Shown in pieces: positions 1-8,593 of a DNA stretch of 64,000 bases. The position numbers and the translations under genes are program-made. Position 1 is the stretch's first letter. Each line of letters opens with the position of its first letter. Origin of the DNA: Qipengyuania xiapuensis (lineage in GTDB: Bacteria; Pseudomonadota; Alphaproteobacteria; Sphingomonadales; Sphingomonadaceae); the NCBI RefSeq assembly GCF_019711395.1, contig NZ_JAIGNL010000001.1, positions 1,240,001 to 1,304,000 on the forward strand. Direction: 5' to 3'. The notes under the pieces were generated by a model. It was not told the origin of the DNA and made no database searches. It was given only the letters and a program-made list of their open reading frames with translations.

Positions 1-1362
1 TCGCGCTGGGGGCATATCGTCCTGCGCCGTGCACTGGCGAGCCGCCTGAATGCGCCGGCCGGGATGGACCCGGTGGCGTTCGCATCGCTGAGGGCCGCCA
101 CGCTCAATGCCATGGGTGAACATGCCGCTGCGCGCGCTCTGGTGCAGGACGTCGATACGGCGGACTATTCCGAGGATCTCACCACGGCAGCGCTCGATGC
201 GCATATCGGGACCTCGGACATTCTCGGCGCGTGCCCGGTGGTGCGGCTGGGCCAGTCGGAACGTGACGACCTGCAATGGTTGATGCTCGAGGGCATCTGC
301 TCGGCCTATGCGGGCGAGACGACCGCTGCCAACAACGACCTGCGCCGCCTGTTGAGCCGAACCGAGGACGACCGCATCGACGTGTTGCTGGCGCAGCGCT
401 TTGCCGGAGCCGCCGGATCGGGACGCCGCGCCGTCACTATCGAGTGGGACGATATCGAATCGATGACGCCCTGGCGCTTTGCCCTGTCGAACGCGCTGGG
501 CGAGCCGATCCCGGAAGGTCTCTCCGAAACGCTCGGGCCGTATTACCTGAAAGCCAGCGCCAGCACGCCTGCATTGCCGGTTGCCCAGCGCCTTCGCGGA
601 GCGAGCCTTGCGGCCGCATCGGGCATCCTCTCGGCGACCGCGATGGTCGATCTCTATTCGCAGATATACGCCAACCGGCAGGAGGACAGCACCGCTGAGG
701 AGGCGATTGCGCGCGCTGCCAGCCTGCGCAACGCCTATGTCGATCCCGATGCCGGCCAGCGCATGGCCGCCATTCGCGAGGTCTGGAACGGCGAGGACGG
801 GTACAGCGGCCTGGTGCTGACCGCCTATGCGGCTGCGCGCCTGACGCCTTCGGACGATTTCGCCGATGATGCGCCCGAGCTCATCGCCTCGATGCTGACC
901 GCCGGCCTCGATCGCGATGCGATGCGCTGGGCAGGCGTGGTCGAAGTTGGCAGCGTAGGCTGGGCCCTGCTGGCTCTCGCGAACCCGCAGGACGTGCAGG
1001 TGACCGACGGTCAGCTCGACACTTTCGAGAATGGCGACGAATCCGCCGGGCAACGCAAGTCAAAGATGCTGCTCGCTGGCCTTGCCGGTCTTGGCCGCAC
1101 CGACAGCGACAATATCGCCGAGTACAGCGAACGGCTCGGCGTGAACCTCTCCGCGCAGACATCCTGGACGCGCATGATCGAGAAGGCCGCCGCTGCAGAT
1201 AATGCCGCGCTGGTGGTGATCCTCGCAGGCCTCGGCATGCAGGGCACCGACTGGGACCAGATGACCGCGCGTCACCTCTACCATATCGTCTCCGCGCTCA
1301 GTCGCGTGGGGCTCGAAGCGGAAGCCCGGATGATCGCCGCGGAGGCGGTCGCACGGGCCTGA
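1..1362 (+). CDS. Helix-rich protein of unknown function, 5' end outside the window
   Basis: The reading frame is open from the first base of the window, so the start codon lies upstream; the first in-window ATG is at 64 but the frame before it is equally coding-like. The visible 453 residues are rich in Ala, Leu, Glu and Arg and look like repeated amphipathic helices, as in TPR or HEAT-type scaffolds, with no catalytic motif and no membrane segment in the visible part. It ends 10 bases before xerD and probably shares its transcript. I do not recognise the family. A TPR-like or envelope-associated role is only a guess from the composition. Confidence 0.75.
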   Translation, partial: SRWGHIVLRRALASRLNAPAGMDPVAFASLRAATLNAMGEHAAARALVQDVDTADYSEDLTTAALDAHIGTSDILGACPVVRLGQSERDDLQWLMLEGICSAYAGETTAANNDLRRLLSRTEDDRIDVLLAQRFAGAAGSGRRAVTIEWDDIESMTPWRFALSNALGEPIPEGLSETLGPYYLKASASTPALPVAQRLRGASLAAASGILSATAMVDLYSQIYANRQEDSTAEEAIARAASLRNAYVDPDAGQRMAAIREVWNGEDGYSGLVLTAYAAARLTPSDDFADDAPELIASMLTAGLDRDAMRWAGVVEVGSVGWALLALANPQDVQVTDGQLDTFENGDESAGQRKSKMLLAGLAGLGRTDSDNIAEYSERLGVNLSAQTSWTRMIEKAAAADNAALVVILAGLGMQGTDWDQMTARHLYHIVSALSRVGLEAEARMIAAEAVARA

Positions 1363-1372
1363 TGCCCGCAAG

Positions 1373-2251
1373 ATGAGCGATATCGAGGATTTCCTCGCCA
1401 TGCTCGCCGCCGAACGCGGCGCGGCACGCAACACGCTGCTCGCTTACGGTCGCGACCTGCGACAGGCCGAGGAGATGCTGGGCGTGACGCTGGCCGAGGC
1501 GAAGCCTGCGCAACTGGCACGGCTGGGGCAGGGCTGGTCCTCGCTCGCGCCCTCGACGCTGGCGCGGAAGGTCTCTGCGCTGCGGCAATACTACGGTTTC
1601 CTCATCGACGAGGGCGATCGGGAGGACGATCCGACCCACGCGCTCCCGCGGCCCGCGACACGCCGACCACTGCCCAAGATCCTCGGACATGCGCAGGTCG
1701 AGGCGCTGTTCCAGCGAGCGGAGGAGGAGGCGAGCGGCGACAAGCCCGAGGCGGTGCGCCTGCTCGCCATGCTCGAACTGCTCTACGGCTCGGGCCTCCG
1801 CGCGACCGAGCTGGTGTCGCTGCCGCTGTCCGCAGTCCCGCGCGACGAGCCTTTCCTGACGGTTACGGGGAAGGGCGGGCAGGCGCGCCTTGTGCCCGTG
1901 AGCTCGCGGGCGAAGAAGGTCCTCTCGCGCTGGCTTGCCCTGCGCGAGGATGGATCGCAGTGGCTCTTCCCTTCGCGAAAATCACATCTGAGCCGCGTCC
2001 GCCTGTTCCAGATGCTGAAGGAACTGGCTGCACGTGCCGGCCTGCCGCCCGAAAAGCTCAGCCCCCACGTCCTGCGCCACGCCTTTGCCACGCACTTGCT
2101 GGAGGGCGGTGCGGACCTTCGCGCATTGCAGACCCTGCTCGGCCATGCCGATATCGCCACCACGCAAATCTACACGCATGTCGATGCCGCGCGGCTCGTG
2201 AAGCTGGTAAACGAGCGTCACCCGCTTGCGCAGGCCCGCCGTAGCGACTAG
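1373..2251 (+). CDS. xerD: Tyrosine site-specific recombinase XerD (XerC/D family)
   Basis: Chromosome dimer resolution recombinase acting at dif with FtsK and its XerC partner. The 292 residues match the family length. The SAM-like core-binding domain covers about 1-90 and the catalytic domain about 100-290. The catalytic set is visible: Arg143 in GSGLRATELVSL, Lys167 in the GKGGQARLVP hairpin, His232 and Arg235 in SPHVLRHAFATHL, His258 in LLGHAD and nucleophile Tyr267 in TQIYTHV. XerD rather than XerC is favoured because the next gene is accA, an order I recall from other alphaproteobacteria; that choice is inference. The ATG follows the upstream gene by 10 bases. Confidence 0.9.
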   Translation: MSDIEDFLAMLAAERGAARNTLLAYGRDLRQAEEMLGVTLAEAKPAQLARLGQGWSSLAPSTLARKVSALRQYYGFLIDEGDREDDPTHALPRPATRRPLPKILGHAQVEALFQRAEEEASGDKPEAVRLLAMLELLYGSGLRATELVSLPLSAVPRDEPFLTVTGKGGQARLVPVSSRAKKVLSRWLALREDGSQWLFPSRKSHLSRVRLFQMLKELAARAGLPPEKLSPHVLRHAFATHLLEGGADLRALQTLLGHADIATTQIYTHVDAARLVKLVNERHPLAQARRSD

Positions 2252-2261
2252 CGGACTGCCG

Positions 2262-3206
2262 ATGGTTTCTTATCTCGAATTCGAAAAGCCGGTTGCCGAG
2301 CTCGACAAGCGTATCGCCGAACTGCGCGACGCGTCGGAAGGCGACGATGTCGATATTTCCGCGGAACTGAAGCGCCTCGAGAAGAAGAGCGCGCAGCTGC
2401 TCGCGAGCACCTACGAGGCGCTGTCCCCGTGGCAGAAGACGCAGGTCGCGCGGCATCCCTCGCGCCCGCATTTCCGCGACTACGTGGAGCATGCCTTCGA
2501 CGAATTCGTGCCGCTCGGCGGTGACCGCGCATTCGGTGAGGACGAGGCGATTCTCGGCGGTTTTGCCAAGCTCAACGGCCGCAAGGTCGTGCTGATCGGC
2601 CACGAGAAGGGCAACGATACGGCGAGCCGCATCCGCCACAACTTCGGGATGGGCAAGCCCGAGGGCTATCGCAAGGCGATCCGCCTGATGGACATGGCGG
2701 GCCGATTCGGCCTGCCGGTGGTGACGCTGGTGGACACTTCGGGTGCATTCCCGGGTGTCGAAGCCGAAGAGCGCGGACAGGCGGAAGCCATCGCCCGTTC
2801 GACCGAGGCCTGCCTCGCGCTTCCCGTCCCCATGGTCGCGACCATCGTGGGCGAGGGCGGTTCGGGCGGCGCTGTCGCGCTGGCCAGTGCAGAGCGCGTG
2901 CTCATGCTCGAACACGCGGTCTACTCGGTGATTTCGCCCGAAGGCTGCGCCTCGATCCTTTGGCGCACCGCGGAAAAGGCACCCGATGCGGCCGAGGCGA
3001 TGAAGATCACCGCGCAGAACCTCGAAAAGCTCGGCGTGATCGATCGCATCGTCAACGAGCCTGTAGGCGGCGCGCATCGTGACCCGCAGGCAATGGCGAA
3101 GGCGCTGGGCGAAGCGATCGGCGAAGAGCTCGACATGCTGTCGAACAAATCGGCCGAGGAACTCAAGCGCATGCGCGAGGAACGCTTCCTGCAAATGGCA
3201 GGCTGA
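2262..3206 (+). CDS. accA: Acetyl-CoA carboxylase carboxyltransferase subunit alpha
   Basis: Half of the carboxyltransferase that moves CO2 from biotinyl-BCCP to acetyl-CoA, the first step of fatty acid synthesis; it works as an alpha2beta2 complex with AccD in the cytoplasm. The 314 residues fit the family. An N-terminal helical region (KPVAELDKRIAELR) precedes the crotonase-like fold with GNDTASRIRHNFGM, VDTSGAFPG and the oxyanion-hole segment GEGGSGGAVALASAERV. The ATG giving MVSYLEFEKP is chosen; an upstream in-frame TTG would add 12 residues without family similarity and would overlap the xerD end. AccD is not in the window. Confidence 0.95.
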   Translation: MVSYLEFEKPVAELDKRIAELRDASEGDDVDISAELKRLEKKSAQLLASTYEALSPWQKTQVARHPSRPHFRDYVEHAFDEFVPLGGDRAFGEDEAILGGFAKLNGRKVVLIGHEKGNDTASRIRHNFGMGKPEGYRKAIRLMDMAGRFGLPVVTLVDTSGAFPGVEAEERGQAEAIARSTEACLALPVPMVATIVGEGGSGGAVALASAERVLMLEHAVYSVISPEGCASILWRTAEKAPDAAEAMKITAQNLEKLGVIDRIVNEPVGGAHRDPQAMAKALGEAIGEELDMLSNKSAEELKRMREERFLQMAG

Positions 3207-3325
3207 TCTGCTGCTTGCACGGGGACGGGAACAAAGCGGCCCATCCCACTGTTCTCCCAAGGTAAACGAATCGGGCCTGCGTACCGGCACCAAGATCGCG
3301 CGCAGCCTCCACGAGGGAGTATCGC

Positions 3326-4792
3326 ATGTCGCGCACCAGAATAGCCGCCACCTCCACCACCGCCGTCCTGTCGCTTGCGCTCGCAGGCTGCATGGGGGGC
3401 AATATCCCCGATGCTTCTGCTCCGATCACGCAGAGCGAAGCGCAGACCGGGGCCGAGGCTCATCCCCAGCTGCTCGCCGAATTCGGCGGCGCGATGACGG
3501 GCAGCCAGGCGGTTTATGTCGAACAGGTCGGCAAGAACATCGCGGTCCAGTCGGGCCTTGCAGGCGCGCGCGACAGCTTCACCGTAAGCCTCGTCAACAG
3601 CCCGGTGAACAACGCCTTCGCGATCCCCGGCGGCTATGTCTACACGACGCGCCAGCTGGTGACGCTGATGAATAACGAGGCGGAACTCGCCGCCGTGCTC
3701 GGCCACGAAGTGGGCCACGTCGCGGCGCGCCACTCGCAGCGCCGGCAGGCGACCGCGCAGCGCAACTCGATCCTGGGCGCAGCCGGGGCGATCCTTTCGG
3801 GCATCCTGCTGGGCGGAAATCCGCTCGGCCAGCAGCTCGGCCAGGCCGCTCTGCAGGGTTCGCAGCTGCTCACTCTCAAGTTCTCGCGCAGCCAGGAGCT
3901 CGAGGCCGACGAGCTGGGCATCCGGTACCTGGACACTGCGGGCTACGATCCGCGCGCGATGGGCACGGTGCTATCCAGCCTCGCGGCGCAGAACGCACTC
4001 GACGCCCGCCTTCAGGGCCGGGACGATGCGCGTCTCCCCGAATGGGCCTCGACCCACCCCGATCCCGCCAGCCGCGTGCAGACAGCGCTGAACAAGGCGG
4101 CAGGGATGACCGGCACGATCAATCGCGACACATTCCTCACCCGCATCGACGGGCTGGTCTATGGCGATGATCCCGAGCAGGGCGTCGTGGAAGGACGCCA
4201 GTTCATCCATCCCGAACTGCGTCTCGCATTCACTGCGCCGCAGGGCTTCTACATGGTCAACGGTACGCGGGCGGTGACGGTCAACGGCCAGTCGGGCAAG
4301 GCGCAATTCACGCTGGCCCAGTACAATGGCGACCTCAACAGCTACGTGAACAGCGTTTTCAGCTCGCTTAGCCAGCAGCAGCAGATCCGGCCGTCGAACA
4401 TTCAGCGCACCACGGTCAACGGACTGCCTGCCGCCTATGGCACCGCACGGGTGAACAACGGGCAGAGCCAGGTCGACGTGACCGTCTTCGCCTACGAGTT
4501 CAGCAACGACCGCGCATACCACTTCCTCGGCATTACGCCTGCGGGCAGCGCAAGCACGTTCAACCAGATGTATTCGTCGGTGCGCCGTATCTCGACCCAG
4601 GAAGCGGCCAGTGTCGTGCCGCGCGTGCTCGACGTCATCACGGTCGCACGGGGTGATACGGTAGCTTCGCTTTCGCGTCGGATGGCGTATTCGAGCGCGC
4701 AGGAAGAACGCTTCCGCGTCCTCAACGGCCTTGCCTCGGGCGAAGAAGTCCGGGCCGGCCAGAAGGTGAAGATCGTCGTCCGCGGAAGCTAG
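3326..4792 (+). CDS. M48 family zinc metalloprotease, lipoprotein with C-terminal LysM-like domain
   Basis: Predicted periplasmic, membrane-anchored protease of the BepA/YfgC-like M48 type. A signal peptide ends in a lipobox (LALAGC, Cys22). The zinc site HEVGH (His127, Glu128, His131) lies in LGHEVGHVAARH, and ELEADELGIRYL supplies the third ligand. The peptidase part ends near residue 250. Residues about 290-420 resemble no domain I know, and the C-terminus (VARGDTVASLSRRM to AGQKVKIVV) looks like a LysM peptidoglycan-binding unit. Family members help outer-membrane protein assembly or degrade misassembled proteins; that role is inferred. A hairpin terminator follows 40 bases after the stop. 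Confidence 0.88.
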   Translation: MSRTRIAATSTTAVLSLALAGCMGGNIPDASAPITQSEAQTGAEAHPQLLAEFGGAMTGSQAVYVEQVGKNIAVQSGLAGARDSFTVSLVNSPVNNAFAIPGGYVYTTRQLVTLMNNEAELAAVLGHEVGHVAARHSQRRQATAQRNSILGAAGAILSGILLGGNPLGQQLGQAALQGSQLLTLKFSRSQELEADELGIRYLDTAGYDPRAMGTVLSSLAAQNALDARLQGRDDARLPEWASTHPDPASRVQTALNKAAGMTGTINRDTFLTRIDGLVYGDDPEQGVVEGRQFIHPELRLAFTAPQGFYMVNGTRAVTVNGQSGKAQFTLAQYNGDLNSYVNSVFSSLSQQQQIRPSNIQRTTVNGLPAAYGTARVNNGQSQVDVTVFAYEFSNDRAYHFLGITPAGSASTFNQMYSSVRRISTQEAASVVPRVLDVITVARGDTVASLSRRMAYSSAQEERFRVLNGLASGEEVRAGQKVKIVVRGS

Positions 4793-4820
4793 GACGACGT
4801 TTCACAAATCCGTTTCAGGC

Positions 4821-4860
4821 AAAGAAAAAGGCGGCGAGGAGTGATCCTCGCCGCCTTCTT
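4821..4860. terminator. Bidirectional intrinsic terminator between the M48 protease and the Flp pilin
   Basis: A 13-bp perfect stem (AAGGCGGCGAGGA with TCCTCGCCGCCTT, loop GTGA) is flanked by A-rich sequence on the left and TTCTT on the right. It can end the plus-strand protease transcript and, with a stronger U-tract, the minus-strand pilin transcript. Confidence 0.85.
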
Positions 4861-4879
4861 CATGAGATGCTTGCGTCGA

Positions 4880-5053
4880 TTAGACGTTAGCAGTCTGCAT
4901 CGTGGTCGACACGGTGCCGAAGGTCGTGTTCAGCTCGTTACCGAGGGTCTGCATTGCAGTGATAGCAGCAACGGCGATCAGAGCAGCGATCAGGCCGTAT
5001 TCGATAGCGGTTGCACCTTCTTCGTTGCGACGCAGCTTGTTGATGAACTTCAT
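4880..5053 (-). CDS. Flp/Fap-type IVb pilin (57 aa)
   Basis: Short prepilin typical of tad pili, read from MKFINKLRRNEEG to TMQTANV. The class IVb signature is clear: a positively charged leader, then Gly13 with ATAIEYGLIAALIAVAA, in which prepilin peptidase would cut after Gly and the Glu at +5 is present. One hydrophobic helix follows (IEYGLIAALIAVAAITAM). The minus-strand sequence before the ATG (CCAGGAGACTACAC) holds a good Shine-Dalgarno. A second pilin gene lies 130 bases upstream. No tad assembly genes (cpaA-F, tadA-C) are in the window, so the machinery must be elsewhere. Confidence 0.92.
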   Translation of the reverse strand: MKFINKLRRNEEGATAIEYGLIAALIAVAAITAMQTLGNELNTTFGTVSTTMQTANV

Positions 5054-5183
5054 GTGTAGTCTCCTGGTTCAGTCTTCGTACCCGACTCTCACCGTGTCCC
5101 ACGGCTTGAGCAATCCTCGTTCTGACGCCGACAAGTTGACAAATCGTAACTCGATCGACGCTTTTAGACCTCGCAGCGTCTTT

Positions 5184-5372
5184 TTAGACGCCGGCCGACT
5201 GGTTAGCCCCCTGAGTGGCCACCGAGATCCGATCCCACATCTGAATGGAAGTCTGTCCAAAGCTCTGGACAGCACCAATCATCGCAAGAAAGACCAGCGC
5301 GAGGATCAGCCCGTATTCGACTGCAGTGGCACCGCGGTCGTCGCGTTTCAGTTTCTTGAAGAACTCGACCAC
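5184..5372 (-). CDS. Second Flp-type IVb pilin (62 aa)
   Basis: A paralogue of the neighbouring pilin, with leader VEFFKKLKRDDRG, cleavage site Gly followed by ATAVEYGLILALVFLAM, and one transmembrane helix. The GTG at 5372 is preferred because GGGGG lies 8 bases upstream and the leader then matches the length of the neighbour's; an in-frame TTG at 5393 would add seven residues. The tail (WDRISVATQGANQSAGV) is short and polar, as in structural Flp subunits. Two diverged pilins in tandem may be major and minor subunits; this is inference. Confidence 0.88.
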   Translation of the reverse strand: MVEFFKKLKRDDRGATAVEYGLILALVFLAMIGAVQSFGQTSIQMWDRISVATQGANQSAGV

Positions 5373-5437
5373 TTTGGTTGCCCCCAATGTCAATTCGTAG
5401 CTGACAGGGGCTAGGTAATCGCCCAGGTGTTAAGAAA

Positions 5438-5881
5438 GTGTTTCGAGGTTCCAACGATTTGCAAAATATCCCGACAATAACCCTGGTCGTGGCGCTGGCG
5501 CTCGAGGACGAGGTGGGGCGCTGGCTCATGCACAGGCGGCCCGATCACAAGCACCATGGCGGCTTGTGGGAGTTTCCCGGCGGAAAGGTGGAATCGCACG
5601 AAACGCCCGTAAATGCGCTGGTTCGGGAGATTTCGGAGGAGCTTGGAATCACTATCCGCGCGGGCGACCTCATACCTGCCGGTTTCGCGCAGGAAGAGGA
5701 GAACGCGCGCGAGCGCCCGATTGTCATACTCCTTTACACATGCACCCGCTGGGAGGGTGAGCCAGCCGCGCTGGAAGGGGGCGCCATCGACTGGTTCACC
5801 CCCGATGCGATCGCCGAACTGGCCAAGCCGCCGCTCGATGTGGAACTCGCTGCAGGGTTGATGCAAAAAAAGGCGGATTAG
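5438..5881 (+). CDS. mutT: MutT-type Nudix hydrolase, probable 8-oxo-dGTP diphosphatase
   Basis: Predicted sanitising enzyme that hydrolyses 8-oxo-dGTP to the monophosphate. The Nudix box is complete: Gly in GGKVESHETPVN, then REISEELGI, with the three metal-binding Glu residues. The substrate-side GGLWEFPGGK and the HRRPD segment before it are typical of MutT. The start is uncertain: GTG at 5438 gives 147 residues, while TTG at 5459 has a GAGG about 11 bases before it and removes seven residues with no family similarity. It diverges from the pilins. Specificity for 8-oxo-dGTP is a family-level inference. Confidence 0.88.
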   Translation: MFRGSNDLQNIPTITLVVALALEDEVGRWLMHRRPDHKHHGGLWEFPGGKVESHETPVNALVREISEELGITIRAGDLIPAGFAQEEENARERPIVILLYTCTRWEGEPAALEGGAIDWFTPDAIAELAKPPLDVELAAGLMQKKAD

Positions 5882-5884
5882 GTG

Positions 5885-5913
5885 TTGCCAAGTTCAGGCC
5901 ACCTGCCTATTTG
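5885..5913 (+). promoter_or_regulatory. Promoter of tRNA-Arg
   Basis: TTGCCA (5885-5890), a 17-base spacer and TATTTG (5908-5913), followed by the GC-rich discriminator CCGCCC, place a start site about 5-8 bases before the mature tRNA 5' end. The layout resembles the rpsL and rpsJ promoters further on in the window. Confidence 0.6.
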
Positions 5914-5925
5914 CCGCCCTCCAAC

Positions 5926-6002
5926 GCGCCAGTAGCTCAGCTGGATAGAGTACCTGACTACGAATCAGGCGGTCGGAGGTTCGAATCCTTCCTGGCGCGC
6001 CA
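5926..6002 (+). tRNA. tRNA-Arg (anticodon ACG), CCA encoded
   Basis: A complete 77-base cloverleaf: acceptor stem GCGCCAG with CTGGCGC, D-arm with GGATAGAG, anticodon stem CCTGA/TCAGG around loop CTACGAA with ACG at 5960-5962, T-arm GGAGG-TTCGAAT-CCTTC, discriminator G and an encoded CCA. A34 would be converted to inosine by TadA to read CGU, CGC and CGA. No integrase or duplicated 3' end is seen nearby, so it does not appear to be occupied by an element here. Confidence 0.97.
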
Positions 6003-6003
6003 T

Positions 6004-6037
6004 AAAAGCCCATGACCCGCAAGGGTCGTGGGCTTTT
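6004..6037. terminator. Intrinsic terminator after tRNA-Arg
   Basis: The stem AAAAGCCCATGACCC with GGGTCGTGGGCTTTT (one T-G wobble, loop GCAA) begins two bases after the CCA end. The A-run and T-run on either side let it act for the tRNA and, from the other strand, for the convergent zincin gene. Confidence 0.88.
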
Positions 6038-6050
6038 GTGGTTCTGGGGG

Positions 6051-6449
6051 TCAGTCGGCCTGGTCTTCCAGCCAGTGCATGTCGTCGTCGCTGAAGCCGA
6101 AATGGTGTCCGGCCTCGTGGATGACGACGTGGCGCACCAGGTCGTCCATGCGCACGCCGGTCTCGCGCCACTCGGCGATCAGCGGCTGTCGAAACAGCCA
6201 GATCCGCGCGGGCATGCGGTGGCTTTCCCAAACCGAGCGTTCGGTCAGGGCCACGCCTTCATAGAGGCCGGTCAGTTCCCACTTGTCGGAAAGTTCGACC
6301 GATTCGAGCTGTTCTGCAGTGGCGAAATCTTCCACCCGCATCACGATCTCGCCCATCTGCGCGCGGAATTCTTGCGGCAGCTTGGCAACAACGCTTTCCG
6401 CCATCTGCTGCATCTGCGCCTGCGTCGGACCGGTTCGATCGTGCATCAT
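6051..6449 (-). CDS. Small metallopeptidase-family protein (zincin_1 / DUF1025-like)
   Basis: About 132 residues carrying HEAGHHFGFSDDDM near the C-terminus, the extended zincin motif HExxHxxGFSD characteristic of the small metallopeptidase family found across Proteobacteria and Actinobacteria. The N-terminal half has a run of amphipathic helices (QMQQMAESVVAKLPQEF). Two adjacent ATGs (6449 and 6446) are possible; GGGG lies immediately upstream. The frame stays open for a further 75 codons but that part is Ser-rich and lies antisense to the hemerythrin gene, so it is excluded. The substrate is unknown in the family; there is no signal peptide, so a cytoplasmic location is likely. Confidence 0.85.
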   Translation of the reverse strand: MMHDRTGPTQAQMQQMAESVVAKLPQEFRAQMGEIVMRVEDFATAEQLESVELSDKWELTGLYEGVALTERSVWESHRMPARIWLFRQPLIAEWRETGVRMDDLVRHVVIHEAGHHFGFSDDDMHWLEDQAD

Positions 6450-6543
6450 GGCCCCGATATGCGGTGCACGGATACCGCATTCAAGGATGCTCGGAACCGG
6501 GGTGCTTGCCGCCTGTTCTCCAATGGAAAAGGAGATTTGCCCC

Positions 6544-7035
6544 ATGTCAGACGCCACCGAGATTTTTGCCAAGCTCAAACAGGACCACGACAAGCATCGC
6601 GAACTGCTCGACAAGCTGCTCGAGACCACCGGCGATTCGCCCGAGCGCAAGGAGCTCTTCACCGAGTTGACCAAGGAACTGAAGAGCCATGCCGCTGCCG
6701 AAGAGCAGGCTCTTTATTCCACCATGCTGCGCAAGCCGCCGACCACGGGCGAGACGCGCCACTCGGTTGCCGAGCACCACGAGATCGACGAAGCGCTCAA
6801 CGACCTCGCCGCGACTGATATGTCCGAAGGCGGCTGGCTGACGAAGTTCAAGAGCTTCGACCACCGCTATCGCCACCACATCGAGGAAGAGGAAGACGAT
6901 CACTTCCCCGATTTCGAGAAGCATCTCGACGAGAAGGACATGGAGCACATGCGCAAGGTCTTCGAGCGCCGGAAGCGCGAGGAGAAGGCCGAGGCCGAGG
7001 TGACGCCCGAGGCCAAAGAGGACGCGAAGGACTAG
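6544..7035 (+). CDS. Hemerythrin HHE-domain protein
   Basis: A 163-residue protein with the HHE cation-binding fold in two repeated helical pairs: KLKQDHDKHRELLDKLL, KSHAAAEEQALY, AEHHEIDEALNDL and RHHIEEEEDDHFPDFEK give the His and Glu ligands for a di-iron centre. The C-terminus is a highly charged helix rich in Glu and Lys. AAGGAG stands 10 bases before the ATG. Members bind O2 or NO or act in oxidative and nitrosative stress; which applies here cannot be told. The next gene starts one base after its stop codon. Confidence 0.9.
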   Translation: MSDATEIFAKLKQDHDKHRELLDKLLETTGDSPERKELFTELTKELKSHAAAEEQALYSTMLRKPPTTGETRHSVAEHHEIDEALNDLAATDMSEGGWLTKFKSFDHRYRHHIEEEEDDHFPDFEKHLDEKDMEHMRKVFERRKREEKAEAEVTPEAKEDAKD

Positions 7036-7036
7036 C

Positions 7037-8593
7037 ATGTCGGGGGAGGGGGCACCCCACGACACGGAGACCGATCCGGAACGCGTCTCGCGGCTGGACG
7101 AGGGCGTTTCGCCCAGCGTCTGGCGCTATGCCAAGGTAGACCGGGCAGCCGTCATCATCGACGCGGCGGATTATTTCGCCGCGATGCAGGCGGCCATGCT
7201 CAACGCCAAGCACCGCATATTCCTGATCGGCTGGGACTTCGACACGCGTATCCACCTCGCCGAGGGGCGCAGCTGGTGGCAGAAAGGCTGGAAGGACAAG
7301 TATCCGTCGCGGCTGGGTAGTTTCTTCACCTGGCTGGTCCGCCACCGCCCGACGCTGGAGATCCGCATTCTCAAATGGAGCTTCGGCGTCTTCAAGTTCG
7401 CCATACGCGGTTCGATGTGGTGGGACCTGCTGCGTTGGCTGAGGCACCGGCGGATCGACTTCAAATTCGATACCGCGCACCCGGTCGGCTGCAGCCACCA
7501 CCAGAAGATCGCAGTCCTCGACAATTCGCTTGCCGTGTGCGGCGGGATCGACATGACGGTCGGTCGCTGGGACACGCGCGAGCACAAGGAAGACGAGCCG
7601 CTGCGCAAGACACCGCGCGGCTCTGACTACGAGCCTTGGCACGATGCTTCCATGATGATGGAAGGCGAGATCGCCGATGCGCTGAGCGAGCTCGGCCGCG
7701 ACCGCTGGGAAAGGGCGGGCGGCAAGCCGTTGCTGCCGATCCAGCGCCGCGAGGAGAGCCTGTGGCCCGAGGGGCTGCGCGCGGATTTCGAGAATGTGGA
7801 AGTCGGCATCGCTCGCACCCGCGCAGCCTATCGCGACTGGGACGCGGTCGATGAGATCGAGCACCTCTTCGTCGAGCACATCCGCAAGGCGAAGCACTTC
7901 ATCTATGCGGAGAGCCAGTATTTCGCCTCGCGCTCGATCTGCGAGGCGATCGTCGAGCGCCTCCACCAGGACGACCCGCCAGAAATCGTCATCGTGCACC
8001 CGAAGAATGCCGACGGCTGGCTCGAACAGCAGGCGATGGACCACTCGCGCGCGGAACTGGTGCGCTGCATCGAGGAGGCCGACGATCACAGCCGCTTCAG
8101 CATCTGGAACCCCTACACCGGCGATACCCCGATCTATGTCCATGCGAAGATCATGATCGTCGATGATCGCATCTTCCACATCGGTTCGGCCAACATGAAC
8201 AACCGCTCGATGGGGCTCGACAGTGAATGCGACGTCTTCATCGATTGCGAACGGGAGGGTAACGGGCACGCATGCGAGGCGATCGCCAGGATCCGCCACT
8301 CGCTGCTCGCAGAGCATTGCGGCCTGGAAGAAGAAGAGGTCGCCGAACTGCTCGAGCTCCACAAGAGCATGGCGACGATGATCGACCACTCGACGACCAA
8401 GGGTGGGCGCAACCTCGTGCGCTACCATCCGCCCGACCTCAACGACATCGAGGAATCGATCGCCGAAAGCGGCCTTCTCGACCCCGAAGACCCTGACGAT
8501 ATGTTCGAGCCGTTTGCAAAGGGCGGGCTTTTCCGCAAGGGAAGCCGCCTGCAACGCATGCGCGACAAATTCAGAAGGAAGAACGGTAAGTGA
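7037..8593 (+). CDS. Phospholipase D-like protein with two HKD motifs
   Basis: A 518-residue PLD-superfamily enzyme. The two catalytic motifs are HHQKIAVLDNSLAVCGG (about 155-171) and HAKIMIVDDRIFHIGSANMNNRS (about 372-394), both with His, Lys and Asp in register. The N-terminal FLIGWDFDTRIHL and the C-terminal ECDVFID are also typical. There is no transmembrane segment, so it is more like a soluble PLD than the usual cardiolipin synthase. Possible reactions are phosphatidyl transfer or phosphodiester hydrolysis. Its stop overlaps the GTG start of folE by four bases, indicating coupled translation, although no functional link is obvious. Confidence 0.9.
   Translation: MSGEGAPHDTETDPERVSRLDEGVSPSVWRYAKVDRAAVIIDAADYFAAMQAAMLNAKHRIFLIGWDFDTRIHLAEGRSWWQKGWKDKYPSRLGSFFTWLVRHRPTLEIRILKWSFGVFKFAIRGSMWWDLLRWLRHRRIDFKFDTAHPVGCSHHQKIAVLDNSLAVCGGIDMTVGRWDTREHKEDEPLRKTPRGSDYEPWHDASMMMEGEIADALSELGRDRWERAGGKPLLPIQRREESLWPEGLRADFENVEVGIARTRAAYRDWDAVDEIEHLFVEHIRKAKHFIYAESQYFASRSICEAIVERLHQDDPPEIVIVHPKNADGWLEQQAMDHSRAELVRCIEEADDHSRFSIWNPYTGDTPIYVHAKIMIVDDRIFHIGSANMNNRSMGLDSECDVFIDCEREGNGHACEAIARIRHSLLAEHCGLEEEEVAELLELHKSMATMIDHSTTKGGRNLVRYHPPDLNDIEESIAESGLLDPEDPDDMFEPFAKGGLFRKGSRLQRMRDKFRRKNGK

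Noticed and set aside
2058-3293. Long minus-strand open frame opposite accA
   Set aside because: Antisense shadow of accA; no start context and no recognisable motif.
4841-5059. Plus-strand frame across the Flp pilin
   Set aside because: The minus-strand pilin has a full Flp signature and a good ribosome binding site; the plus-strand frame starts inside the terminator hairpin.
5926-6002. tRNA-Arg as an integration site of a mobile element
   Set aside because: No integrase gene follows and no second copy of the tRNA 3' end is seen in the neighbourhood.
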